In this document: piece by piece, positions 35,500-49,198 of the stretch
Position numbering within the stretch: the stretch's first letter is position 1
Layout: every line of letters starts with the position of its first letter
Source: Stramonita haemastoma
Lineage: Eukaryota > Mollusca > Gastropoda > Neogastropoda > Muricidae
Direction: 5' to 3'
Assembly: GCA_030674155.1 (NCBI GenBank)
Contig: CM060334.1
Coordinates: 17,800,041-17,864,040 of the forward strand
DNA length: 64,000 nucleotides
Made by a program: the position numbers and the translations under genes
Notes under the pieces: model-generated
Database searches by the model: none
The model's input: only the letters and a program-made list of their open reading frames with translations
Told to the model about the DNA's origin: nothing

Positions 35500-36500
35500 C
35501 GAGGTTACCTTAATTCCTCTGTGGTTTGGTAACAATTATGAAAACAGCTGTCGTTTTAGTTTTGATTCTTTGGTAATTTGAATTTGGATAATATAATTAT
35601 TAACACCACTTACCTTTCAACTCTTCATTGATTCGGTTTAAACAGTTCAATTTAAAGCCTTTAGTTATACAGTTATTTCAATTCCTTTGTTGTTTGTAAC
35701 ACAATCAATTAATTAGTCAATTCACTTCTCTTCTGCTTTGGTAATACAATTATTAAAACAGCAATCATTTGAGTTCTTTGTGCTTTGCTTTTACAATAAT
35801 TACAACCATTGTTTCAATTCCTTTTTACTTTGATCAGACAAAATAGCTGTCATAATTTTACTTTGGAAATACAGAGATCAGAACAGCTATCATTTGAATT
35901 CCTTTCTACTTCAGTAAAACGATCCTTTATTAACATTTCTATTAGTAAAGTGTTTTTTGACTTGACTTATATTATTAATCTGACAGCTGACAATTACTTT
36001 GTGCTTTGGTTTTACAGTCATTAAAAACAGCTACCACTTTGAATCCTTTTTTGATGATATAATTATTTATAACCGCTATCATTTAAAATCCTTTTTTGAT
36101 AATTCAATAAATTAAAACTACCACCATTTCAAATCCTTCATGCTTTGGTGAAACAATTATAAAACAGCCATCACTTAATTTGGCATTTGTATTTGTTTTT
36201 AAACACCCTTTACACTGTGATGATACACTAATTTAAACATCTTTGCTTTCCTTTGCTATATCAAAGTACAATCATTTGAAACATCTGTTGTTTTATTTTC
36301 TAATCACTATAGTAACAAACATCGACCATCTGAATTCCTGTGTACTTTGCTTAATGTGAGTATTGAGAGAAGCTATCACTTTCATTCTTTGCATTATTAT
36401 CTTTTTAAAAAAATTATTATTTTTATTAATACCTAAATGTTTACATTTATTTGTACAACCTTAGGTAATATAATTATTGAAACACACACTTCAACTCTTT
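35500..36500. repeat. degenerate ~45-60-bp tandem array
   Basis: Diverged units resemble ACAATTATTAAAACAGC, then (T/A)ATCATTTGAATTCCTTT, then a short T-rich (T)ACTTTG. About 15-20 units can be followed by eye. No CDS. 35181-35500 and 36500-37080 hold nothing recognised. Confidence 0.65.
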
Positions 36501-37149
36501 TGTTAATAAATTTATCATAAAAAAAATAATCAAGTCATTTGTAATTTCAAACTACAATATCAACCATATTGCTGCCAAAAAAAATCCCAGAGCCAGAGAT
36601 TTTTTAGTTTCAGGGATAATAATTTACAACAAATTCATGCATGAAAATTATTGGAGATAGGAAAACACGCCTAAGGAAAATAATGAGGAATCTGAATCTC
36701 TACTCAGTTCTTAAAAATTCTGATATTAACATGACATAACATGCTTAATTAGAAACACACTATATTTTTTTCCTGACACTTAAGCAAATTTCTTGGCCAA
36801 GATACATTCATGGTTTGTCTGCTGAAAAGCATACACAAACCAAAAGACGAAGACAAGCACGGTCCAAAATGGAGAGGTGGTCAAAAACAAGAAAGACATG
36901 GTAAGACATGAGATGTCAAAAAGACGATTTCCCCCAAAATCGACCAGAAACCAGTCCAGCAAAGCCAACTGAGGCAGTGGGCTAAATGGACACGTGAGTT
37001 ACAGCTAGGGTCAGTGACATGTGGCCCCTCTTCATATCAGCTTCATCATGAGATCTGTATAACACTTACCTCCCAATGTAAACCTGGCCACAGGGAAAGT
37101 CAGATGACCCTGTCACAGCAAACGACACAGCACAGCATGTCCTGAGCTC

Positions 37150-37440
37150 ATGCAGGGTAACTAACTGTCAGCCAAAGCCTTCAGACATGGACTGTACAAC
37201 GCAGCGGTCAGACCCCATTTGGAGTCTGCCTCCTGGTCAACTGCTGCTAAGGGGAGGCAACCTGACCAAAATGCAGAATGCCGGCCTTAGACTCATCACA
37301 GGCGGCATAAAAACCTCCAGTGCCAGCTATGGAAGAAACAGCAGGCCTCCTCTCACTTGAAGAAAGGAGTCCTCCTGAGGCAAAAGGAGAAGCTGGAGAG
37401 ACTTCCACTGAAAGCCCCCACGACCAACAACCAGCTGAAG
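37150..37440 (+). pseudogene. LINE reverse transcriptase remnant
   Basis: Reads KAFRHGLYNAAVRPHLESAS, then after frame shifts AGLRLITGGIKT and METAGLLSLEER-like METAG text (37328-37370). The order LY..(A/M)VRPHLE, RLITG, AGL..LEERR is the C-terminal part of non-LTR retrotransposon reverse transcriptases. At least two frame shifts and stops, so it is dead. An adjoining type-2 SINE tail lies at 37615-37760. Confidence 0.65.
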
Positions 37441-37614
37441 CAACAGAGGCCTGACCAACACCACTTAACACCAATCACCCTCCCGCTGTCTGGGCAAGAG
37501 CATTCACATAATTATGGGTCTGCTGTGGAAGCAGTGGAACATGGAGAAGTGGGGCCTACATCAGATTCCCTCATGGCAGGACCATCAGGAAGTCTCTGGC
37601 CACAGGTGCCCATG

Positions 37615-37765
37615 CCACGTTAAATCCTGTTCTGCTTTTCGTAAGAGTAGGCCATTGTGTGCCGGTGGGAACAGATGACATTTACAAAACTGCATACACA
37701 CGGGGACTGGACGTAAAAAAGTACAAGAGTGCTTATTCCATTATCCTCAATATAAAAGAATAAAT
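37615..37765 (+). mobile_element. SINE family A, type-2 tail, 3' part
   Basis: AGAGTAGGCCATTGTGTGCC, TTTACAAAACTGCATACACA, AGTGCTTATTCCATTATCCT, then TATAAAAGAATAAA. Confidence 0.75.
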
Positions 37766-38361
37766 CAAACCAGTAGGTAATTTTTTTTTTTTAATGCACT
37801 CTGGTGTAACATTTTGGTCTGACATCACTTTCATAACTGGAGAGAAACATTTTTTTTGTACAGACATTTCAAAAGTTGGGATACCATCTACACCAAGATC
37901 CTTTAGGGAGAGGGAGGAGGAGTAGGCTCGTCTCATTCCATCTTTCAGTGTGTTGACATTTTCACAACAAAAAACCAAGACAACTTTTGAGAAAATGGTT
38001 TCATTCACACCAGGATACATGTATAATAATTATATATTCTGGGGGAGGAAACAAGCAGCTGGAAACAGGATAAACCATCTTCAGAGAGTTCTATCTATCT
38101 TCATATCATTATAATGCACACACGACAAGGACCGGGTAGTTACCACAAAAACAAACAAAAAAAGCAGGAAATATTTTTCAATACTCAGTCTTTTCCTTCC
38201 CAGGCTTCCAATCCTTGTTGGGTACATTTGTACAATGTAACTGCCTCTTCCCACGGTGAAAGGACATCAATGTTCCTATCCACACAATCACAGCGAACAC
38301 ACAAACCAATAATAATGCTTTTACGCATTATATACAAGCATGGGTGTGTGCCAACGCATCA

Positions 38362-38401
<40 letters not shown>

Positions 38402-41400
38402 ACACACACAGGCACACTCACACACACACACAGGCACACTCCACACCACACACACAGGCACACTCACACACACACACAGGCACACTCACACACACACACA
38501 GGCACACACACACACACCATCTAAATTTTTGTGTGAAAAACCCTTTGACATGCGCACGCACTCCACACAAACATTATCAGCTTCCATCCCATAAACTAAC
38601 ATACTAACAAAAACCTGACAATTCATGAATGACTTTTTTTTTTTTCTTTTCATTTGAAGCATCAAAATATAAGGCTCAACAACAACGGGCTTCTTCACAA
38701 GAGATACAACAAGCTTCATCACTTAACACGATACATTTGAGCGGTGTATTTTCAATGCATTCCTAACCTACACACACCAGTGCACTGGGATGAGCGATCA
38801 ATTCCTAACTGAACAAACCCACTTTTCATCCCCCCCCCCAAATACACTCCTGCAAAAAATACACTCCAATAAAAACCTGTGGTCTTCCCCCACAGTTTTG
38901 CTTTCAACTGTTATCATGTACATAAAAAAAATCTGTTGCTCAAGGCAAAAACACAGTCAGTGCTGATATCTCTGTAAAAATGTCTCTCAACTTGCCTCAT
39001 AAATTCAAACAAGTTTCTTTCCTCAAAAACCTGTTGAAGACATGAAGCTCGTTGCTTGGTAAGAACTGAATCATGTTTTTAGAATGCACATTAGCATTTG
39101 GATCCTGTCCAATTATTAAAAAAAGAAAAAAAAAACACGCACAAAAGTTTTTAAAAAACAAACTGAAAACCCAACCAATCAAAACAAAACAAACCCATCT
39201 ACAAAAAAAAAAGGACAGAAAACTCTATACAGTAAAAAAAAAAAAAAAAAAGTGGATATAAAATTCTATGCATAAGCATTTTATCTAAATGTGTTTTACT
39301 CATGCGAAAGTCATGATGCATTAAGTGTTAAACAGTATTGTATTCTTAAATAGTTTTTTTCTCTTAACCATTTTTGTTGTTTTATTCATGAAAAATTCCT
39401 TGCTAGTAATCTATTCAGATGTTTCTGCTTGGATTATTTCTTTTCATACAAAAATGCAATATGAACTACAACCATCTGCTAGAAAAGAGAAGCTTAAAGA
39501 AGACTGCATCTCCACAAGATGCGCACATCCCTCATTAAAAATGCACATGGCTTCATAAAGTACAATGAAAGTATTTTTAAAAATTTTTTAAAGTATATTT
39601 CTCAAATTCCAACATATAACCACTGAGGATGAGCAACAATAAATCTTGTAATAACTATTGCAGGAGTAAAAAAAAAAAAAATGATAGCCATTCTATCATT
39701 TTTAGTATTTCTCTCATTATTATTATTTCTACTATTACTGGTATTGCTATAATTATTATTATCATTATTCTTACTATCATCATCACAATGCTTCTTCAGC
39801 TTATTCTGCTGCAGCTCTATGATCAGTCAGCCGCGAACACAGAGTGGCCATGACATTGTCATGCTGCCATGAAGCCACCAGCCAGAGAAGCCCTGCACTG
39901 CTGCCCAGTTGGGTTCCTGAAGTTTTATTTATTTATTTATTTATTATTATTTTTCTTAAATTCTTTTATATCAAGGATAATGGTTTAGTTAGTTAACAGT
40001 GCTTTTAACTGATCACATTTATAAAGCGAGCTTTCTACTACGTTTCTCGACTGATGACATAAAACACACAGTTACAGAACAGTTACAGAACTACACAGAG
40101 TGAGATGTCTACTCTGAATGACAAAACACACTCGCGTTCCTCCAGTGTGAAACTGAGCCTACAGAGCCTGTCTACATATGAGACTATGTTACAACCAATG
40201 AAGTTTACATGCCACTCATCTCCTACCTTCTTAACTAGACAACTGGTTTCACTGCATTGTGGTTAGTCAGTCACAAAAGTTATCCTAAAAAAAAAAATTA
40301 AAACCAACACAAATACAAGCAAACAAAAATCTCACACTAACAACTTTTTTTTTCATTATTTGTATAAAAAAAAAAAAATAATAAAAAATCTCCCCCCTCC
40401 CCCAGTTGTACAAAGATTTTCTTCTGAAATAGCACCAACATAAAAGAAAAGCTACACTAACGATTTTCTTTTTCATTCTTTTTGTTTTGTTTTGTTTTTA
40501 CAGATTGTCTTCTGAAACAGCAACAGCACACCAATCTGTTTCAATGCTTCATAACAGCAAAGTCAGAAAGATTCAGACATTCATTACTGTATGATCTGGA
40601 CCAATATACAGATTTGACACCCACAAGAAAACCACACAGAAGCATTCATGCACGCAAAGCGCACACACATATGCGTAATTCTGCAAATGCATCACTATCA
40701 AGAATAAAACCACAGAATCATGCTTGTACAGGCATGTGCACACACTAATAAACATGCACTCATGTGTGCATGCACATACGCACACACTCACGCACCGCAC
40801 ACACACTTACACACACACACCTGTACACACACACACACCTGTACACACACACAAGTTTTTAAGTTAGTGGAATCAAAGGAATGGCTACTAGTGTTACATA
40901 CTACCCACAGCATCTCCAAAAAAAAAAAAATAATAATATCATTAATTTTTCAGTGACAACAAAAAAGAAACAAAACGCTATCTTCTTAGAGGTGTGTATG
41001 TGTGCGAAAGATGCTCCCAAAAATTTGCAGGAGTTGGAAAAATGAAAAAATATATATTTGTTATAAAAAATAACAACAAAACATACCTCGATGAAGGTGT
41101 TACACAAATTACTAGGTTGATAACAAACCATGCCAATAATATAAATCAGTACAAAAAAGGACTATATCCTGCCCATAACAAATATCAATACACACTATTT
41201 TCAAACAAATCCTGCATACAACACAGGAGTGACTGGGCAGCATAGAAAACAAAAGTGATTACAATCATTGAGCTAGGCATACACACAGGACCAAACTAAA
41301 ACAAACCAAGAAGATGGTACCGGCAACAGTAACATTCTTGCGATACACAGAATCAACATTTTATCATCGTTTAGTCCACCTCAAAAACAAAATCAGGCAA

Positions 41401-41879
41401 TGTATTCATGATACGAGTCAATGTCAAAACTCAGTTTTTGCTAATCACAGACCACGGTTTGAGACTTGTATGACCCATCTTTAAAAATGAACAAACTAAA
41501 GTTTGATAAATAAATACGCTTACATACAGACATGAAAATGCACACTTGTACAGATGATTGTAAGAGTAACACACCACAACACACACCACACACACCACAC
41601 ACACACACACCACACACACACACACAACACAGATACCATTGCTGTAGTGTTTTCTGAAGGTGTGACACTGACAAGCAAGTGCATAGTACTGGTTGTGTAC
41701 ATTTTTTTTTATTAATTAAATGATGGTGCATTTCCCCACCTACTTTATTCAACCTGAAACTCCACTGAACTAATCAACAAACTTGGGCACACACAAAAAA
41801 ATGAAACACATCCCACTGAAAAGGTTTTCCAATAAGCTTGGCACCTGAGTCTGCATGGGCTTCATTACTGCACTTACTG
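37766..41879. other. non-coding stretch, A-rich on plus strand, with compound CA tracts
   Basis: (CA)n with regular GGCACACTC interruptions lies at 38363-38518, and further CA tracts at 40780-40855 and 41575-41632. A SINE tail scrap (AAGGATAATGG) lies at 39974. No exon recognised. Histidine/threonine-repeat frames here come from CA repeats. Confidence 0.55.
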
Positions 41880-43335
41880 CAAAAAATTTCGGTCAAAAAA
41901 AAACTAACTGCATTTCTGCAAAAGTTTTAGAGTCAAAGAGAACTAACTGCATTTACTGCAAAAGTTTTCAGGTTCAAAGAAAACTAACTGCATTTACTGC
42001 AAAAGTTTCAGGTTCAAAGAAAACTAACTGCATTTACTGCAAAAGTTTTCAGGTTCAAAGAAAACTAACTGCATTTCCTGCAAAAGTTTTCAGGTTCAAA
42101 GAAAACTAACTGCATTTCCTGCAAAAGTTTCAGGTTCAAAGAAAAACTAACTGCATTTACTGCCAAAAGTTTTCAGGTTCAAAGAAAACTAACTGCATTT
42201 ACTGCAAAGTTTTCAGGTTCAAAGAAAACTAACTGCATTTACTGCAAAAGTTTTCAGGTTCAAAGAAAACTAACTGCATTTACTGCAGAAGTTTTCAGAG
42301 TCAAAGAGAACTAACTGCATTTACTGCAAAAGTTTTCAGAGTCAAAGAAAACTAACTGCATTTACTGCAAAAGTTTTCAGAGTCAAAGAAAACTAACTGC
42401 ATTTACTGCAAAAGTTTTTGGGTTCAAAGAAAACTAACTGCATTTACTGCAAAAGTTTTCAGGTTCAAAGAAAACTAACTGCATTTACTGCAAAAGTTTT
42501 TGGGTTCAAAGAAAACTAACTGCATTTACTGCAAAAGTTTTCAGGTTCAAAGAAAACTAACTGCATTTACTGCAAAAGTTTTTGGGTTCAAAGAAAACTA
42601 ACTGCATTTACTGCAAAAGTTTTCAGGTTCAAAGAAAACTAACTGCATTTACTGCAGAAGTTTTCAGAGTCAAAGAGAACTAACTGCATTTACTGCAGAA
42701 GTTTTCAGAGTCAAAGAAAACTAACTGCATTTACTGCAAAAGTTTTCAGAGTCAAAGAAAACTAACTGCATTTACTGCAGAAGTTTTCAGAGTCAAAGAA
42801 AACTAACTGCATTTACTGCAGAAGTTTTGACTCTTCAAAAAAGTTTTCAGAGTCAAAGAAAACTAACTGCATTTACTGCAAAAGTTTTGACTCTTCAAAA
42901 AAGTTTTCAGAGTCAAAGAAAACTAACTACATTTCAAAACTTGAAAGCTGGGGTCAGAGACATATGGCCCTAACTAAATGCATTTCAAAAAAGTTTTCAG
43001 GGTCAAAGAACTAACTGCATTTCAAAAAAGATTTCAAAGAAAACTAACTACATTTCAAAAAGTTGTCAGGTTCAAAGAAAACTAACTGCATTTAAAAAAA
43101 GTTTTCAGGTTAAAAAAAAAACTAGCCACAGTTTTAAAGAAAACTAACTGCATCCCAAAACAAACAAGTTTTCAGATTTAAAAAACCCTAACTGCATTAA
43201 AAAAAAAAAAAAATTCAGTTTTTAAAGAAAACTAACAGTATTTCAAAACCAAAAGTGTTCAGATTCAGAGAAAACTAACCGCATTAAAAAACAAGTTTTC
43301 AGATTCAAAGAAAACTAACAGCATAAATTTTTTGG
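41880..43335. repeat. 41-bp minisatellite array
   Basis: Unit TTTTCAGGTTCAAAGAAAAC + TAACTGCATTTACTGCAAAAG, about 27 close copies to ~42920 and then degenerate copies to 43335. Variants alternate in blocks: CAGGTTC, CAGAGTC and TGGGTTC cores. The period is not a multiple of three, and no frame runs through the array. Confidence 0.95.
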
Positions 43336-43820
43336 GGGGTTATTAAAAATTAGATTGAGAGAACACTAACTGTCCCTTAGCAAAAGCCTTAAATTTCAAA
43401 ATAAACTCACTGCACCATAAACACGTTTTCCAAATCAACTAAAATGAACTCTGCATATTTTTGCTTGTCTTCTCTTTGCTCATATTCATAGGGGTCATTT
43501 GAATATGACCAAGAAGAAAAAATACCCCGTATGACTGTTAACCATTCAATCACCCTACATATACAAACTGAATACAGGTGAACAGTGGTTTTCGTTCATC
43601 ATTTCCACAAAATATTTTTTAAACGAGTCTTCACTGGTTTGGGGGGTTTTCCCTTCCAGAAGCGTGCATTATCATCATGTATTGATTACATATATTATCT
43701 CCATGTAGAAACAAAATATGCATTTGTAGATAATGTGAAGCGAACATGATGTGCATGTACTTGAGTGTCATGTACACACACACATGCATACACACACACG
43801 TACGCACGCACGTACGTACG

Positions 43821-43884
<64 letters not shown>

Positions 43885-44335
43885 ACTACACACACACAGA
43901 GATTTTTTTTGGCTGAGACAGTACCACCGGTATGGATATACTGCATCATCATCAATCTCACAAGACTGACAAAAAGGCCAAGTCACTTACAAATGTGACA
44001 ACATTACATTTTAACACTGTGCAAAATCTTCCCATACATTATTTTTTTTTTCAAACAGTACATTTTTTTCCCCTAACAATTGATGATGATATTCCTACCT
44101 TCATCAACACAAAATGTAGTACGGAAGAAAAAATAGACAGCAAAAATTTTGAAAGAAAAGAGGAGGGGGTAAGGGGGGAAAAATGTAAATGTTATGAGTG
44201 ATAAAACTAAAATCATATATGACAATTTTGGTGATTATAGTGGTAGGGGGCAGGGTATTATGGGGGTTTGGAGGATAAAAAGGGAGGCGGGGGTGGGGGG
44301 GTGGGGGTGGGGGGTGAGAACCACTATCAACAATG
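43336..44335. other. non-coding stretch
   Basis: Contains a compound (CA)n/(ACGT)-rich tract at 43790-43885 with ACGTACGCACGC-type units, and G-rich DNA at 44225-44320. No gene. Confidence 0.55.
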
Positions 44336-44339
44336 TGAC

Positions 44340-45545
44340 TACTGTAGCAAAAATCATATAATCCTAATTGTGTAGTGAGAATCATTATAAATGACTACTG
44401 TAATAAAAATCATATAATCCTAATTATGTAGTGAGAATCATTATAAGATGACTACTGTAATAAAAATCATATAATCCTGATAATAGTGAGAATCATTACA
44501 AGGTGACTACTGTAACAAAAATCATATAATCCTAATAATTATGTAGTGAGATTCATTATAGATAAGATGACTACTGTAACAAAAAACATATAATCCTAAT
44601 AAAAGTGAGAAGCATTGTAAGGTGACTACTGTAAAAAAAAAAAATCATATTAATTCTTAATAATTATATAGTGAGAACCATTATCAATAAGGAGACTACT
44701 GTAACAAAAATCATATAATCCTAATAATAGTAAAAATCATTATAAGGTGACTACTGGAACAAAAATCATAATCCTAATAATAGTGAGAAGCATTACAAGG
44801 TGACTACTGTAAAAAAAAAAAAATCATATAATTCTTAATAATTATATAGTGAGAACCATTATCAATAAGGAGACTACTGTAACAAAAATCATATAATCCT
44901 AATAATAGTAAAAATCATTATAAGGTGACTACTGTAACAAAAATCATAATCCTAATAATAGTGAGAAGCATTACAAGGTGACTACTGTAAAAAAAAAATC
45001 ATATAATTCTTAATAATTATATAGTGAGAACCATTATCAATAAGGAGACTACAGTAATAAAAATCATATAATCCTAATAATAGTGAGAATCATTATAAGG
45101 TGACTACTGTAACAAAAATCATATAATCCTAATAATAGTGAGAAGCATGATAAGGTGACTTACTGTAAAAAAAAAAAAATTCATATAATTCCTAATAATT
45201 ATATAGTGAGAACCATTATCAATAAGGAGACTACTGTAACAAAAATCATATAATCCTAATAATAGTAAAAATCATTATGAGGTGACTACTGTAACAAAAA
45301 TCATATAATCCTAATAATAGTGAGAAGCATTACAAGGTGACTACTGTAAAAAAAAAAATCAAATCATATAACTCTTAATAATTATATAGTGAGAACCATT
45401 ATCAATAAGGAGACTACTGTAAAAAAAATCATATAATCCTAATAATAGAAAAAATCATTATAAGGTGACTACTGTAACAAAAAGCATAATCCTAATAATA
45501 GTGAGAAGCATTATAAGCTGACTACTGTAGCAAAAATCATATAAT
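44340..45545. repeat. ~55-bp satellite with ~180-bp higher-order unit
   Basis: Basic unit GTGACTACTGTAACAAAAAT, CATATAATCCTAATAATAGT, GAGAATCATTATAAG. A diagnostic variant (TTCTTAATAATTATATAGTG ... TCAATAAGGAG) recurs at about 44655, 44832, 45006, 45189 and 45373, giving a ~180-bp higher-order repeat of about three monomers. Confidence 0.93.
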
Positions 45546-45715
45546 CCTAATAATCATGGTCATATACACATTTTTTATTTGAACACATTTTTTTCCCACA
45601 GGAGACAAGGCCTGACTGATGTGTATTTACCATTGCATATCATTTATAGTCCATTTTGCATGAGTACAGCAGCGCAAGCACAAAATGCCCTTATGGAATA
45701 TGAAACAGTAGTACC

Positions 45716-45748
<33 letters not shown>

Positions 45749-47775
45749 TGACCAAACATTGTTCATACTCACATCCACAGCACATTTACTCATGCACAGT
45801 CCTATAAAACACTTGGCATCGGAGTTAGGCTATACCAGATTCATAAAGATTTTTGTTGATCTATTTTATTTATTTCAATCTACCATGAATCCCAGGTGGG
45901 CCAGGTGAAACATTGTATATGGTAGATAACCCATGGGATGTTAACCTCAGGAATAGTCAACAACAATGGTTGGTTGGTTTGGGGTTGTTTTGGCACATAC
46001 ACATTCTGGTCTCTAAGACTAAATAATAAAATATATAAACACTTATAATGTAACATACACTGATCTTCATCAGAAAATTGTGGTAAATCTGGGTTAGTGT
46101 TTTTCTTGTCATACAAGAATACAAACAGACAAACTTCAAAACAATGATTCAATCTAAAAAATAAAAAAAATAAAAACTAAAAAGATTCCAACAATCCCCC
46201 CCCCACCCCCAACTTTACAACACTTACACATATATTGGTTAGACACCTTATCAAAAATAAATGATTCAGAAATAATTGTTTAGATATACATATTAGAAAA
46301 AAAAAAAGAAAAAGAAAAGAGCATTGTTGCTCATCAACACTTGGCACAAATGACTGATCGCACAATGAAGCATTTTATGAAACTATTATATAGGGGATTC
46401 ATGCCATCAACTATGTGCGAAACACAGAGGACTCGTACAAACCTATATAAAACTTAACCAAATGGCTGAAAGGGAACTAAATGAAATTTGCACAAATAGC
46501 TGCAAAATATTGTATAAAACATATACAAATGATAGATAAAGCACCCTACAAATTTGCACAAATAATTGGCATAGTATCTGATAACATTTTTACCAAAAAC
46601 AATTTTTAAAAAAAAACCTAAACATACTTCATCAATAATTTCACACATAACTGGTAACACAATACTTTTTTTTGCCGTCCTACTATTACTTTATTCCCTC
46701 TTCAGATATTCTTTAAAAAAATCCGCGATTTCCTTCTTGTTTGGAAACATGATTACAAATAGAAATTAATGATTAACACTCACACACATGGTTATTCCTT
46801 AACCTTAAAACAGAAATTGAAATGGACTCCCTCATATCATTTTAATATGAATGATTAAGATTATAAACAATATCAAAAAAACATTCCCAAATCAACAATT
46901 AACACAGACATGCAGACACATACACTTATTCAGTAACAAAAGCTTAAATTAACTTCCAACCCCCCCCCCCCCCCCCATCATTTTAATTTCAGTGATTAAG
47001 ATTATAAACAAAATCAAATAAATGTTTCAATGAATAAATTACCATGGATGACAAAATGGAATACACCAAGTGAAAATATAACTCGGTATCACGCTTCATA
47101 AAATTAAACATATCAAACATATCCTTACCTTCATACTAAAATACATATGTACACTGATTTCTATAGAAACTACCGACACACAACATGTGGGTCATGAAAT
47201 AACAACAAAATCATTAAGCTACATGGTTAAATTAACACACATAGTATCATACTTAATGCAAGTCTCATATCAACTGTTTGTTTTTCGGACACGTCTCAGA
47301 AATGTCAAAGAACGATATTGTATTCAAACTTTCCTTGATTAGGATGTCCAGTAAAAGATTGCACATAGACAAACAGTGATTCCTCAATTATTGCTGCCAT
47401 CTGGACTTTACAGGGTTAAAAAAAAAGAGAAAAAGACGACTTTTTTGCCTATGCTCCATATCAAAATGGTTATTGCCTTACACATACATGTGCACACACT
47501 CACAAACATACGCACACAACCCACACACATGCAAATTACTCCGTGACCTCCAATCATACAGCAATGATGATCGGTTTGTTTAGTTTGGAAGTTCATCTAG
47601 CAGGCTAGCTGACTGATCTTTACCCTTTAGCCTGCCACATTTGCCATTTAGGGACAGTGGATAAACCACACCTCTCACACTGCCACATGCACTATTCCGG
47701 AACGTCAGTTGCGTTCACGACTTTGTCACAAACTACTTTCTGTTAATAGGTCAAAGTTTCTTAAATCATAAGTCA
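45546..47775. other. non-coding stretch
   Basis: (AT)n at about 45716-45741; poly-C at 46961-46976. No exon or RNA gene recognised. Confidence 0.5.
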
Positions 47776-48493
47776 CAGGGTTCATACAGATCTTTGGAAA
47801 GAAAATTCAAGGACTTTTCAAGGACTTTCAAGGACCTCAATCTCAATTTTCAAGGACCTCCATCGACAAATAGTGCTTGCATTTTAACAATGTCTACACA
47901 CTTTACAGCTGAAAAGAAAATATCTATAGCCATTAGGTCCAAATTTTCTCCATAACAAGAATCAATATTTCTACTGCAGTTAACTGGGCTAAATCAAAAA
48001 CAATCGTTGGCCTAAAGTGTGCACTTAGCTTAAAACAATTTCAATCTAAGTGATCACCCCATCTGTTCATTCATAATTTCTCTGCATACTGGTTCTCAAA
48101 GTCAAAATATGTGTAAAGCTCCCTGTGAGTTACTTTACCAGGAGACTAATAGTTTACAATAGTAAACATTCATCTTCCTGGATAACAGGTTGGAAGGGAG
48201 GGGGGAGGGGCTGGAGAGGGGGAATAGCTGATGGTATTGCTGTGGACAGATTTTCACATCACAACACATTGACATGGGTGAAAGTGAAAAAATCTCTCAA
48301 TCCTGAAACCCAAATTTTTGTTGTCCTCCGGACATTCCAAATCCTGAAGAAAAAAAAATCAATCCTGAAGCAATTTAAATATAATTTCACCCTTATATAA
48401 CTGTATGCACACCCCTGCATGTCTCTGATGCCCCATCAAGTTTCAATGTTGCAGGGATAGGAATTGACAGACTCCAAAAATCGTGAAAGGTGC

Positions 48494-48587
48494 GGGGGGG
48501 GGGGGGGGGGGGGTCCAGGGGGCATTGCCCCCTGGCGGGGTCAAGGGGTAGAGCCCCTTGTGGGGGTCAGGGGGCAACACCCCCTGA
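48494..48587. repeat. G20 run followed by three G/C palindromes
   Basis: G20 at 48494-48513, then CCAGGGGGCAT(T)GCCCCCTGG-type arms (48515-48535), CAAGGGGTAGAGCCCCTTG (48542-48560) and TCAGGGGGCAACACCCCCTG (48567-48586). All lie inside the 2-kb element. Confidence 0.8.
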
Positions 48588-48967
48588 AGCTGAAGATTTT
48601 TCAACAATTCTAGCCTGTTTAACGGCCTCTCCTTGAACTAATTTCAGTTCTTGATACTAAGCAATTTCTGCCCTGAAATAAGCTCTCCAAGTATGACTTT
48701 TTCTGCCATTTCTTCAGTCTAAAGGAGGTTCTATTCCCAAGTAATCACATAGCAAAAATGAGTATATTTCTAGACAAATGTGCACTAATGCAGATAGAGG
48801 AAGAAAGAGAAAGGAAGGACAAACACACATAGACAGAGAAACAGAGAGAGAAAGAGATAAAGGGGGGGGGGGGGAAGAGGTGTGTGTGGTTCTGTGTGTG
48901 TAAGAGACAGGGAGAAGTGGAGAAAATGAGAGAGAGACAGAGATAGAGAGAAACAGAGAGAGAGAAG

Positions 48968-49040
<73 letters not shown>

Positions 49041-49102
49041 GCGCGCGCACGCGCGCACCTGTGTAAGTCAGTCATTTACTTCCAGCGTGTGTGTGTGTGT
49101 GT

Positions 49103-49173
<71 letters not shown>

Positions 49174-49198
49174 CTATAGAAAGAGAGGGGGGGGGGGG
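48968..49198. repeat. (GT)n + (GC)n + (GA)n compound microsatellite
   Basis: (GT)n 48968-49034, a CGCGCGGCGCGCGCACGCGC patch to 49058, (GT)n 49087-49104, (GA)n 49106-49169 and a G12 run. Arg/Glu and Cys/Val repeat frames here are products of the repeats. Confidence 0.95.

Noticed and set aside
36780..36968. 62-codon hydrophobic minus-strand frame
   Set aside because: Looks membrane-like, but there is no family match, no splice or promoter context, and it lies in repeat-derived DNA beside the LINE relic.
41855..42109. Repetitive Thr/Asn/Cys/Tyr frame
   Set aside because: Produced by the 41-bp minisatellite. The unit is not a multiple of three, and the frame breaks after a few units.
41880..45545. 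CRISPR-like look of evenly spaced repeats
   Set aside because: Units are contiguous minisatellites without unique spacers, in eukaryotic DNA, with no cas genes.
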